Below are positions 43,412-52,285 of a stretch of DNA of 64,000 bases, piece after piece. The notes under the pieces were generated by a model. The model had not been told where the DNA came from. It did not search any database and was given only the letters and a program-made list of their open reading frames with translations. Both the position numbers and the translations under genes were made by a program. Numbering within the stretch: position 1 is the stretch's first letter; each line of letters begins with the position of its first letter. Origin of the DNA: UMGS1590 sp900552455 (lineage in GTDB: Bacteria; Bacillota; Peptococcia; Peptococcales; Peptococcaceae); contig OZ007004.1 of the NCBI GenBank assembly GCA_963931105.1, positions 372,001 to 436,000 on the forward strand, written 5' to 3'.

Positions 43412-45379
43412 TCATGGCTCAACGATGTTGAAGTTTGGATCAAAGGCCGCAAGGTTATCGCACAGGCCGTCCAGCAGCGCCGTGTCGCCCTGCTGCTGAA
43501 TGAGCGCATCGATGTTTTCCTTATCGCCCTGCAGGAGCGCAAAGAGACCCAGCTTTATCGTGGTCCAGGTGGCATCGCTGCCGCCGCTTGGCGCGCCTTC
43601 ATAATAAAGCAGTACGCCGTTTCTCAGCGTCAGCGTGTATTCGTCGTCGGTGTCTGTCACCACCAGGTCGATGGTGCCGTTGAGCGACTGCGCTGCGTTG
43701 CTGTCGAGGCGGATGCCCAGATAATCAAGCAGGAGCGGAACGTCCATCTTCTGCTGCAAAGCATTGCTCTTGTTGCCTTCGTTGGAGTTGATCTCTTCAT
43801 TATTGCGCAATTCCTGGGCAGCCGCCAGATAGGCGTTGCGCCAGGTGCCGGACTCTGCCTGATAGCCAAGCTGCTCCAGCGCATCGGCACAGAGCAGACG
43901 CGCGTCGGTGTTGTCCGGATCGGCATAGATGAGGCTGTTGGTGATTTCTGCCACCCACTGATACTCGCCCTTGTCGTAATCTTCTTTCGCCATTTCCAGC
44001 ACCTTGTCGGTATCACCCAGATATTCCACGAGCTTTTCAGCATATTCTGTCGGCGCCAGCTCATCCAAGTGGACAGGGTTGGCGTCGTACCAGCCCATGT
44101 ATTTCTGGTACACGGCCTTCACATTGTGGGTCAGAGTGCCGTAATACTGGCGGGTGTACCACACCTTCGCAAGCTCTTCCGGCAGCTCAATCATGTCGAC
44201 GATTTCCGTGTCGGTGTAGCCCTGGTTGAGATAGAACAGCGTCTGATCGTTGATGAATTTATACACCGCTGCCGTGTTGGTCATGTATTCCTTGATGACG
44301 TCGTTGCCCCAGTGCGGCCAGTTGTGGGACTGGAAGACCACTTCCACGTTGTCGCCATAGCGGCCCAGGGCTTCCATGATGTAGCCTGCCCAGGCGTTCC
44401 CGTCACGCACCTCGGCACCGCGCAGAGTGTAGAGATTGTGCAGGGTGCCGGTGCAGTTTTCTGCCATCCAGAGGGCATTCTTTTCGGCAATCCAGGTGTT
44501 CATTTCTGCTGGCGCTTCGGTACCAGGCGTCATCTGAAATTCCATGGTCACGCCATCGATGGTGCGGGTTTCACCGGTTTCTGTGATGGTGTCGGTTGGG
44601 CTGATGTAGGACACAGTGCCTTGAGACTGGCCCATGCCGATGCCGATGGCGAGCGAACCGGTTTCGCCTGGCTCCAGAGTGGTGCCGTACTGATACGCGG
44701 CACGACGGCCCATGGCTGTGCCGGCGTAAACGTTTTCGCTGACGGCGTGCTCTTCAAAGCCTTCCGGCGCAATGATGGTCACCGCTCCGCTGGCCACGTC
44801 TTCCTCATCAACGATGCCGCAGACACCACCAAAATGGTCAACGTGAGAATGGCTGTAGATGACCGCTCGCACTGGCAGCTCTCCCAGCTCCTCGTCGACG
44901 AGCGCCTTCGCAGCCTGAGCACATTCCACCGTCATCAGCGGGTCAAACACGATCCAGCCGCTGTCCCCGCGCACGAAGGTGATGTTGGACATGTCGTAGC
45001 CGCGCACCTGATAGATGCCATCGGTGACTTCAAACAAGCCATAGATGTGGTTCATCTGCGTGTGACGCCAGAGGCTTGGATTGGCGGTGTCCGGCGACTC
45101 GGCGTCCTCCAGGAAGCTGTAGGCATCCTGGCTCCAGATGACCTTGCCATCTTCGTCAGTGATTTCCAGCGATTCCGGTGCCGCGATCAGCCCTTTTTCC
45201 GCAAATTCCATTTCCTGATCGTCGTCAAAATCCAGCAAGTCGTAAACGGCGGCGTTGGCTTCGGCGGTGATGTCCGTCGCGTTCTTGGAGTCTGCCGTCA
45301 GCTCTCCGGCGCCAGACGCGCAGCCGCTGGCAGTGGCCAGCAGTGCCGCACAAAGCAGAATGCTTAACGATTTCTTCAT
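43412..45379 (-). CDS. Lipoprotein alkyl sulfatase-like metallo-beta-lactamase-fold hydrolase (SdsA1/BDS1 type)
   Basis: 655 residues. An N-terminal export signal ends at ASGC (Cys20), a probable lipobox. The metal site is SHSHVDHFGG (His177, His179, Asp181, His182). AENCTGTLHNLYTLRGAEVRD and FQSHNWPHWG give the remaining zinc ligands characteristic of type III alkyl sulfatases. A helical dimerisation region (about 390-520) and an SCP2-like C-terminal domain follow, as in SdsA1. Such enzymes cleave primary alkyl sulfates. The natural substrate here is unknown. Surface display on a Gram-positive-type cell is unusual for this family. Confidence 0.87.
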   Translation of the reverse strand: MKKSLSILLCAALLATASGCASGAGELTADSKNATDITAEANAAVYDLLDFDDDQEMEFAEKGLIAAPESLEITDEDGKVIWSQDAYSFLEDAESPDTANPSLWRHTQMNHIYGLFEVTDGIYQVRGYDMSNITFVRGDSGWIVFDPLMTVECAQAAKALVDEELGELPVRAVIYSHSHVDHFGGVCGIVDEEDVASGAVTIIAPEGFEEHAVSENVYAGTAMGRRAAYQYGTTLEPGETGSLAIGIGMGQSQGTVSYISPTDTITETGETRTIDGVTMEFQMTPGTEAPAEMNTWIAEKNALWMAENCTGTLHNLYTLRGAEVRDGNAWAGYIMEALGRYGDNVEVVFQSHNWPHWGNDVIKEYMTNTAAVYKFINDQTLFYLNQGYTDTEIVDMIELPEELAKVWYTRQYYGTLTHNVKAVYQKYMGWYDANPVHLDELAPTEYAEKLVEYLGDTDKVLEMAKEDYDKGEYQWVAEITNSLIYADPDNTDARLLCADALEQLGYQAESGTWRNAYLAAAQELRNNEEINSNEGNKSNALQQKMDVPLLLDYLGIRLDSNAAQSLNGTIDLVVTDTDDEYTLTLRNGVLLYYEGAPSGGSDATWTTIKLGLFALLQGDKENIDALIQQQGDTALLDGLCDNLAAFDPNFNIVEP

Positions 45380-45423
45380 GGTTGTCCTCCTTTTTTGAAC
45401 AGCAGCCGCGCTCCGCAGCCACT

Positions 45424-45456
45424 AAAAAGGGGATGAAGCGTGCTGCTTCATCCCCT
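45424..45456 (-). terminator. Terminator after the SLH pore-former gene
   Basis: AGGGGATGAAGC pairs with GCTTCATCCCCT (12 pairs), followed on the minus strand by TTTTTAG. It separates the pore-former gene from the alkyl-sulfatase gene, so readthrough or another promoter must serve the latter. Confidence 0.85.
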
Positions 45457-45468
45457 CCTGTGCAAACA

Positions 45469-48294
45469 TTAGAATTTAGCAATTTGTCTGGTTCTGTAAA
45501 GCATTGCCAGGATTTGCAGTCTGGTGCATTCCAGATTTGGCGAGAAAGAATTATCACTGGTGCCATAAGTGATTTCATAGGTTTGCGCCCAACGTACAGA
45601 ATCCGCATACCAGTCATCGGCAGACACATCGTCAAAGGTCTTGAAGCTCAGTGTCTGTGGAGAGCCCTGAGCATTCCACAGGAAGGTAACAATTTCTGCG
45701 CGGCTGCAAACCTTATCTGGGCTGAAGGTGGTGGCGCTGGTGCCGCTGGTGATGCCATTTTCCACCGCCCAGGCCACAGCTGTCTGATACCAGTCGCCGT
45801 CCTTCACATCGGTGAATGCGAGATCAGTGCTTGCTGGCTCCGGTTCGCCAGCCATGCGCCAGAGGAAGGTCATCGCTTCAGCGCGGGTGCAGGTGTCGCT
45901 GCCATTGAAAGCTTCGAGGGTCTCATCGATGATGATGCCGTTGTCATAGCCCCAGTCGATCATGGCATCGACATCACTGAGCACTTCCACGGTCATTTCG
46001 TTGGAAGTAACACCATCCACCGTGGCGGTCAACGTATAGGTACCGGAATTTTCCACCGAGAAGGTCGTTCCGTCGATCACACCGTCGCCGCTGGTGCAGG
46101 TCCAAACCACATCAGCATCGCTTTCGTAAGCGTCGCCATACTGGTCGGTCATGGAGACAGGAACCGTAGACAGATCGTGTTCATTTTCAGCCATTTCCAG
46201 AGAATCTGGAATCTGTACGCTGTCGAGAGTGCGTGCAGGCAGTGCCGTCACTTCTACCCAATCGGAATACACTTCATCACAAACGGCACGGACATGATAG
46301 GTGCCTGGTTCGCTGAAGGAAATCATACTGCCATCGACGGTGATGCCATTCAGCTCACGGGCTTCCCATTCAACGGCATGGCTAACTTCCTTGCCGGTGG
46401 CATCTTCCACGGTGACATTCAGGTAATCGTCGATGGAGATTGGATCATCGCCAACGATGCCTTCCAATTCGCCGTCAACCAGAACGCGGCCTTCACTGAA
46501 GTGGTCGTTGCCAATAACGGTGACTTCTACAATAGCAGTCTTGCTCAGCTCGTCGTTGGTGGTAAAGTGACCGCTGGTCGAAGAAGAAGTGTAGCAGTCT
46601 TCGTTGATCAGATATTTGAGATAAACCTTACCGCTTTCTTCACCTGCAACGAGGCGTGTGTATCCGCTGACAGGATCATACTTGAGCGACGCAATGGAAT
46701 CATCCGTCAGCTCGTTGCCATTTTCGTCGAGCAGAATCCAGTGGCCATTGAGCTTGTTAAATCCGTAGTACGCCCCGTTCTGGCTGTTGTAACCTTCCAG
46801 ACCGATGCTGTTGACATAGAAAACGGTATCTGGATACAGGGTCATGTAGTTCATCTGGTTGACCATGGCCACGCGCGCCAGTGGATAGATTGGCGTCAGG
46901 CCAGCCACTTCATTGGTCAGCGAATCTTCTTCAACCACAAAGGTTGCGCCAGCGCCAGCCATTGGTGCAGTCGTCGCTGCCAGCTTCACCTGATCTTCAA
47001 GGCCAGAGTGGTTTTTGAGCAAGTTGTTCCAGTTGATGCGATCCGCGTCCACAATGCTCTTTTCAACAATGGCACGCTGATAAAGGTCGCTGCGTGCACT
47101 GCTTTCAAACATGCCAAGGATCTGAGTGCGGCATGGAGCGTTGTTGTCACTTGGGTCGAGGGTATATTCCACAAAGGTGACGTTGAAGTTCAACGCACAT
47201 GGGCATTCGTAGCTTGTGGTCGTGGTTGTTTTGCTTTCATACTGATTGAGCAGCACGTTGGTGTAGGCCGGCATCGTCACAGTAACCTGATAGGTTTTCG
47301 TGTCCGTCACAGTGGTGGCTTCTGATTCTGTCCAGCCCTCTGTAAAACTCTGATTAACACTGATGGTTCCAGAAATACTCATCCCTTTACCGCTGAATCC
47401 TCCGGTAATCGCACTGGACAAACCATAGTTTTCGCTGCCGTTGACAGTGCTCGTCACCGTCGTCGTGTTGGTCTGGGCCAGGCTCTGCATACCGGTAACC
47501 GATGCAGCGGTTTCGTTCTTCACGTCGGAAAGCATGCTCTTGCCATTGGTGGTTGGCTCCGTCTCAGTGGTTTGATAATAATCATCCGTATATTCAGGCA
47601 GCACTGCTGTTATGGTGAAGTTGCTGAAGATCACGCCAAGCGCCTGATAATGTCCCTTCTTGTTGGTGCCGCTTGTTTTGAATGCACCAGTCAGCATCCA
47701 GAACACATCATCCTTATTGCCAGAGTTTGCCAAGGTGGCATTCTGTTTAACGGCCACGTTCTCTTCCTCTCCATCGTCGCCATACATAGCGTTACGGCCG
47801 CCGCCTGCAGAACGGTACCAGTTGAAGATCTGTTTTTCTATATCCGTGCCGGCATCGGGCATCGAGTCAGATATATTCAGTCCCGATGAATGAACAGCGT
47901 AGGTGTTGTCGCCATCACTGACGGATTGTTCTTTTGCATCAGTATTGCCTAAACCGATTGCCAGAACATCATCAAGAACATTGTCAAACTGGGTTTTGAA
48001 CTTGCCGTCGTCCGTTCCAGCACCATAGTCATCCTGAATCGCATAGCCAAGCTTCTGCCAAAGCGCTGCCGTTGAGGTGTCGTCAATGTTGCTGTTTTTT
48101 GCGCTCAGCAAATCCTGAATGAACAGGCGGGTGCTGTCTTCAAAATGCTCACTGCCCGCATCAAAATAGGTGACGCCCTCTTCTACTAGGACATCCGGGA
48201 TTGGCTCGTTGTCTTCAGCAAAGGCCGCAAACGGCACTGTGCTGATCATCAATGCACCGATCAGTACGGCGCTGAGAAATTTTCTCTTTTTCAT
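45469..48294 (-). CDS. Secreted aerolysin/ETX-MTX2-like pore-forming protein with C-terminal SLH repeats
   Basis: 941 residues. Signal peptide to about residue 26 (AAFA-ED). Residues about 215-380 have the aerolysin-type lobe: long Ser/Thr-rich alternating strands (LSSAITGGFSGKGMSISGTI as candidate membrane hairpin), then TKTYQVTVTMPAYTNVLL and a YECPCALNFNVTF block, the usual end of ETX/MTX2 domains. Two Ig-like domains (about 600-760) follow. The C-terminal 180 residues hold three SLH repeats (for example FTDVKDGDWYQTAVAWAVENG) that bind secondary wall polymer. So a pore-former-like domain appears tethered to the cell wall. AAGGAGG precedes the ATG; a LuxR-type regulator gene lies just upstream. 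Confidence 0.75.
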   Translation of the reverse strand: MKKRKFLSAVLIGALMISTVPFAAFAEDNEPIPDVLVEEGVTYFDAGSEHFEDSTRLFIQDLLSAKNSNIDDTSTAALWQKLGYAIQDDYGAGTDDGKFKTQFDNVLDDVLAIGLGNTDAKEQSVSDGDNTYAVHSSGLNISDSMPDAGTDIEKQIFNWYRSAGGGRNAMYGDDGEEENVAVKQNATLANSGNKDDVFWMLTGAFKTSGTNKKGHYQALGVIFSNFTITAVLPEYTDDYYQTTETEPTTNGKSMLSDVKNETAASVTGMQSLAQTNTTTVTSTVNGSENYGLSSAITGGFSGKGMSISGTISVNQSFTEGWTESEATTVTDTKTYQVTVTMPAYTNVLLNQYESKTTTTTSYECPCALNFNVTFVEYTLDPSDNNAPCRTQILGMFESSARSDLYQRAIVEKSIVDADRINWNNLLKNHSGLEDQVKLAATTAPMAGAGATFVVEEDSLTNEVAGLTPIYPLARVAMVNQMNYMTLYPDTVFYVNSIGLEGYNSQNGAYYGFNKLNGHWILLDENGNELTDDSIASLKYDPVSGYTRLVAGEESGKVYLKYLINEDCYTSSSTSGHFTTNDELSKTAIVEVTVIGNDHFSEGRVLVDGELEGIVGDDPISIDDYLNVTVEDATGKEVSHAVEWEARELNGITVDGSMISFSEPGTYHVRAVCDEVYSDWVEVTALPARTLDSVQIPDSLEMAENEHDLSTVPVSMTDQYGDAYESDADVVWTCTSGDGVIDGTTFSVENSGTYTLTATVDGVTSNEMTVEVLSDVDAMIDWGYDNGIIIDETLEAFNGSDTCTRAEAMTFLWRMAGEPEPASTDLAFTDVKDGDWYQTAVAWAVENGITSGTSATTFSPDKVCSRAEIVTFLWNAQGSPQTLSFKTFDDVSADDWYADSVRWAQTYEITYGTSDNSFSPNLECTRLQILAMLYRTRQIAKF

Positions 48295-48442
48295 TCTTTT
48301 TCCTCCTTTATTGCTCCTTTTTATTTATCCTGTCGAAAGCCACGGCTCTCTGTTGCAAAGCAAGAGAAAAGCCATCATTTCCGCAGAATGATTATTTTCA
48401 AAGCGCACGACGCATGACGATTCATGGCCCGCGCCTGAAAAG

Positions 48443-50791
48443 CTATAACAGATGCAGCTTTTCAGCCATGGTTTTGGCTTCGCTGCGGCGTTTAACGCCA
48501 AGTTTTTGCAAGATATGGCTGACGTGGGTCTTGACCGTCGCCAGGCGAATCCCAAGAATGGCGCCGATTTCAGCGTTGCTCTTATCGGCGCAGATCAGCC
48601 GCAGCACCTGCAGTTCGGTGTTCGACAGCGGCGCCGTCATGTCAAGGTGCGGTTCCAGAAAATCCGGATAAGCCGCCGCCTGATCGCGGGCGTCGTCGAT
48701 CAGCACATTCAGAAAGGCCGACTCTTTTTCCCAGCCGCACGCTTCCAAAAGCGGCAGCACCGCCACGCCGTAAACGCTGATGGTGCGCACAAAGCTGTAT
48801 TCGTAGGCCTCATCCAGAGCCGCACGCAGCGTCTCCTGCCAGGTGTCGTCGCGCAGGCGGTACTGCGCAATGGCCGTCAGCACGTTGAAATGAATGCCGT
48901 CGATATGACGGCTGCAGACGCGGCAATAGTATTGCAGCGGCGCCAGGGTCAGCAGCGCCTCTCGGGCTTCGCCGCGGGAAAGCTCCACCATGGCCTGCGT
49001 GAAATACTGATAGCGCTTCATCACCTGAAAATGCAGGCGGTCTTTTGGCGCTTTTTCGCGATACCACTGCTCCACCGCGTCGTCGTCCCGCAGCCGCAGG
49101 TCGACCCGGCAGCGCAGTGCGTCCAGATTCGGCAGGAAGCGCTCCCGGCCACGCGCAACAAACTGTTCGCGCAGCGTCGTCAGCGTTTCAGCTGCATCAT
49201 AGGCGTGTCCAGCAACAACCTGCGAACGCACCAGCAAGCCAGCCATGGCAAATTCGATGTCGGCCGTGCCCTTGTGCTGGATTTCATTCAGATGCGCCAT
49301 GATGCTGAACATACGCGCTGTAATGTCCTCGCCTTTTTCAAACTTGCTTTCTGCAACGGCCAAATCCGGCAGCCCGATGCCATCTTTTCCCAGCACGGCT
49401 TCAACAGGAAGGCGCAGGGTTTTATACAGCAGATCGTCCTTCTTGCTCCAGTCCGAGAAATCTTTGCCGCCGTTCATGATGCTCGGCAGCGCACTGGTCA
49501 CCGAGAATGGCGGCAGCTCAATTTCACGATTGGCAATCAGGCGAAAAACCGCCGGTATCGTTTTCAGCAAGCTGACCGTGCTGCGCTGCGGCAGCCCAAT
49601 TTCCAGCCAGGCCAGCCGCCCCCGTGCTTCGTGTCCGGCAGCATCGTTTTTGCTGCGGCAGTCGGCAAATTCCTGCAAAGCCTGGTACCAGCGCTCGGAC
49701 GCCTCGTAGTCCATATTGATGGCCTCCAGCATGCTCATGCTCTGCATCAGTGCCGGCGAGTTCAATATCTCGTTTTCCGGCAGGTCGCGATAATAGCGCT
49801 CCATTTCATAGTAATGACCCATCCCCGGATGAAGCATGGCGTTCTTTTCCAACAACTCGGACACCTTGCTGTGATCACCGCTCTTGGCGTAGCACTGCAA
49901 AGCGTGGCCGTAGTCCTCCTTCAGCTCATAATAGAGGCCGCCGCGATTGTAGATGGCGCGGCACTGCTCGTCGCTGTATTTCTGCCGCAGTTCCCAGCGC
50001 AGAAAGAGACGGAAAATCGGCCAGAAATGAAACACATCCAGGCTCTCTTGAATCATCATGGTTGTCTCGCGTTGCAGACGGCCAAACGTTTCGCCGACGT
50101 TGCTGTCGCCGCTGACCATGTGCGCCAGCGACAGGCTGAACTGATCAAAAGGCGCCAGCTCCAGCAAGAGACGCCTCGTGGTCAAATCAAAACGGTTGAA
50201 AACCTCTTCTTCATAATAAAGGAAGATTTCCTGCCGAATCTGATCGGCGATCGTCGCGTCGAAGCTCTCGCCATTCACCATGTGCCGCGCCAAAATGGAC
50301 AGGGCCAGCGGATAACCGCGGCTCTCTTTGTAAATGGCCGTCAGCATCAGGTCGTTCACTTTCAGTCCATGGCGCTCCAGCAACTGTCCCACCGACTGTC
50401 TGTCGAAAGCCAGCGCATTTTGGTCCAGCACCGTCATAATCCCGCTGACCTGAAAAGGCAGCAGCCAGCTTGGCACCTTGCCGCGCGAGAGGCAGACAAT
50501 CGGACGGCCAACCGTGCTGCGTATCAAATCACAGAGGGGCTGCTGCATGTCCACCGACAGCTCGCTGAAATTGTCCAGCACCAAAGCATCCCAGGAATCG
50601 TTCTCGACATCCAGTCGCAGCGCAGGGTCCTCCGCATTCAGCCACAGTGTTTTCTTGCCAGACAGCAGCAGCTGCGCCGCCGTCGTTTTGCCAAATCCAC
50701 AGGGCGCGCTGAAAAATATCACGCGGTAGTGTTCCAGCGCGCTGCAGAACTGAGCAGCCAGCGCTGGTTTCAGAACTAGAATCGGTTCCAT
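48443..50791 (-). CDS. MalT/LAL-type LuxR-family transcriptional regulator
   Basis: 782 residues. The N-terminal NTPase has a LAL-type P-loop, APCGFGKTT (about 29-37), and Walker B ALVLDNFSEL. A long TPR-like helical middle (about 300-690) precedes a LuxR HTH: LSNTELQVLRLICADKSNAEIGAILGIRLATVKTHVSHILQKLG. Such large regulators bind a small ligand and ATP before activating transcription. It lies 148 bases upstream of the SLH pore-former gene in the same direction, so it is the likely activator of that cluster. AAAAGGAGG precedes the ATG. Confidence 0.88.
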   Translation of the reverse strand: MEPILVLKPALAAQFCSALEHYRVIFFSAPCGFGKTTAAQLLLSGKKTLWLNAEDPALRLDVENDSWDALVLDNFSELSVDMQQPLCDLIRSTVGRPIVCLSRGKVPSWLLPFQVSGIMTVLDQNALAFDRQSVGQLLERHGLKVNDLMLTAIYKESRGYPLALSILARHMVNGESFDATIADQIRQEIFLYYEEEVFNRFDLTTRRLLLELAPFDQFSLSLAHMVSGDSNVGETFGRLQRETTMMIQESLDVFHFWPIFRLFLRWELRQKYSDEQCRAIYNRGGLYYELKEDYGHALQCYAKSGDHSKVSELLEKNAMLHPGMGHYYEMERYYRDLPENEILNSPALMQSMSMLEAINMDYEASERWYQALQEFADCRSKNDAAGHEARGRLAWLEIGLPQRSTVSLLKTIPAVFRLIANREIELPPFSVTSALPSIMNGGKDFSDWSKKDDLLYKTLRLPVEAVLGKDGIGLPDLAVAESKFEKGEDITARMFSIMAHLNEIQHKGTADIEFAMAGLLVRSQVVAGHAYDAAETLTTLREQFVARGRERFLPNLDALRCRVDLRLRDDDAVEQWYREKAPKDRLHFQVMKRYQYFTQAMVELSRGEAREALLTLAPLQYYCRVCSRHIDGIHFNVLTAIAQYRLRDDTWQETLRAALDEAYEYSFVRTISVYGVAVLPLLEACGWEKESAFLNVLIDDARDQAAAYPDFLEPHLDMTAPLSNTELQVLRLICADKSNAEIGAILGIRLATVKTHVSHILQKLGVKRRSEAKTMAEKLHLL

Positions 50792-50923
50792 GAGATACCT
50801 CCTTTTGAAAACATTTCATAACTATTAAAATTTTACCAGCTGTGTTCGGCGTTGTAAATCGTTCCAAAGTATGAACCATTGGGAGGAGCATGCGCCAGCC
50901 TCGCTCGTTCTCAACGCGCGCCA

Positions 50924-50956
50924 TAAAAAACACGCTTGTTGCTGAAAACAAGCGTG
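50924..50956 (-). terminator. Terminator after the C39-like peptidase gene
   Basis: ACACGCTTGTT pairs with AACAAGCGTGT (11 pairs), followed on the minus strand by TTTTTTATGG. Confidence 0.85.
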
Positions 50957-50982
50957 TAAAAATTATGCAATGTGAGGACGCC

Positions 50983-51489
50983 TCACGAATTTATAATACT
51001 AAAGAACATGCAGCGCCGCAGGTCGCGGTCGCTCAGATACACCGGCTCCTGCTGCCAGCCGTCGGCGACGCGGAGACCCTGGCGATCGGCGCCGTAGATG
51101 AGCAGGTGGTGGTTATGATATTTTGGATGCAGATGCATCTCAAGATAAACGATGCTGCCTTCTGCGAGCGCTTGCCGCACGCGGGCGGCTGTCGCCGGTC
51201 CGCCGAAGCGCACGCGGGCAGCGACGCCAAAATGCGCCAGCGCCTGGCGAATGTAGAGCCCGGCGAGGGCGTCGCTGGTGCCGCCGAAATGTTTGGTCGC
51301 GCGCATGTTCCAGTAAACGCCGAGCCGCCGACCGATGGCGGCAACCTGGTCAAATACCCGTGCAGGCTCCAGCGCGGGATCTCCGCTCAGCGCGAGCACG
51401 AGATTGGTGATCGCTGTGGGGCCGCAGTGCTTGACATAATCACGGTCACGCTTGGCGAACTGGCGTGTTGTGCAGTAGCTCTCGTCCAT
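50983..51489 (-). CDS. Putative papain-like (C39-like) cysteine peptidase
   Basis: 168 residues. HCGPTAITNLVLAL carries the nucleophile Cys of C39-like peptidases with the usual GPTA motif. YHNHHLLIYGADRQGLRVADGW offers the catalytic His and Asp. No signal peptide or ABC domain, so a stand-alone cytosolic peptidase-like protein. Its ATG shares one base with the fsa stop (TGATG), so the two are coupled, though no functional link is known. The substrate is unknown. A terminator follows. Confidence 0.65.
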   Translation of the reverse strand: MDESYCTTRQFAKRDRDYVKHCGPTAITNLVLALSGDPALEPARVFDQVAAIGRRLGVYWNMRATKHFGGTSDALAGLYIRQALAHFGVAARVRFGGPATAARVRQALAEGSIVYLEMHLHPKYHNHHLLIYGADRQGLRVADGWQQEPVYLSDRDLRRCMFFSIINS

Positions 51490-52148
51490 CACGCTTTGCC
51501 GAAGACGGCTTCGTAGTCGAGACGGAATTTCTCGATGCCGGCGGTGGTCAGCGGATGGTTCACCATCTGCTCGATGACCTTGTATGGCACGGTGGCAATG
51601 TCTGCACCGGCCAGAGCACACTCGGTCACATGCATCGGATGGCGCACGCTGGCGGCGATGATCTGCGTGTCAATGTCGCCGGCGGCTTCGAAGATCGTCA
51701 CGATCTCAGCGATGAGATCGGTGCCGCGGGTGGAGATGTCGTCGAGACGGCCGAGGAACGGCGAAACATAGGTGGCGCCGGCGCGCGCAGCCAAAAGCGC
51801 CTGGTTGGCAGAAAATACGAGGGTCACATTGGTCTTGATGCCGAGAGCGGTGAGCGCTTTTACGGCTTTCAGCCCTTCGACGGTCATCGGGATCTTCACG
51901 ACCATATTTGGATGGATGGCTGCGATGGCCTTGCCTTCTTCGATCATCCCTGCAGCGTCGGTGGTCGTCGCTTTAACTTCGCCGCTGATCGGTCCATCGA
52001 CGATCTCGGCGATCTCAGCGATGACTTCTTCAAACACGCGGCCTTCCTTGGCAATCAACGACGGATTCGTCGTCACGCCGCAGATCACGCCCATGTCGTT
52101 GGCTTTCTTGATGTCTTCGATCTTGGCGGTATCGATAAAAAATTTCAT
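51489..52148 (-). CDS. fsa: Fructose-6-phosphate aldolase/transaldolase-like (TalC/Fsa)
   Basis: 219 residues, the length of the short transaldolase class. FIDTAKIEDIKKAN, GVTTNPSLIAKEG and the Schiff-base Lys in MVVKIPMTVEGLKAV are diagnostic. It splits or forms sugar phosphates with dihydroxyacetone or transfers it between sugars. Whether it is aldolase or transaldolase cannot be settled from sequence alone. AAGGAGC precedes the ATG. It is the first gene of a two-gene unit with the C39-like gene. Confidence 0.9.
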   Translation of the reverse strand: MKFFIDTAKIEDIKKANDMGVICGVTTNPSLIAKEGRVFEEVIAEIAEIVDGPISGEVKATTTDAAGMIEEGKAIAAIHPNMVVKIPMTVEGLKAVKALTALGIKTNVTLVFSANQALLAARAGATYVSPFLGRLDDISTRGTDLIAEIVTIFEAAGDIDTQIIAASVRHPMHVTECALAGADIATVPYKVIEQMVNHPLTTAGIEKFRLDYEAVFGKA

Positions 52149-52235
52149 GGTTCATGCTCCTTTTCGTTTCATTTTCCTTCATTGTTACATAACAGACGCC
52201 GGATTGCAAATTATTTTTGCGTGAAAAACTGGTAA

Positions 52236-52272
52236 AGAAAAACAGCCCCGCCGCTTTCGTAGCAGAGCTGTA
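52236..52272 (-). terminator. Terminator after the DacF-like gene
   Basis: On the minus strand ACAGCTCTGC folds imperfectly onto GCGGCGGGGCTGT, followed by TTTTC. Confidence 0.6.
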
Positions 52273-52285
52273 AAATTTCACACGA

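Noticed and set aside
43229..45367. A 712-codon rightward frame opposite the alkyl sulfatase gene
   Set aside because: Entirely antisense to a gene with clear zinc-site motifs; no ribosome site.
48452..50779. A 775-codon open frame opposite the LAL regulator
   Set aside because: It mirrors the regulator over its full length, has an unnatural composition (many Gln/His/Arg) and no family motif. Long antisense frames are common at this G+C.
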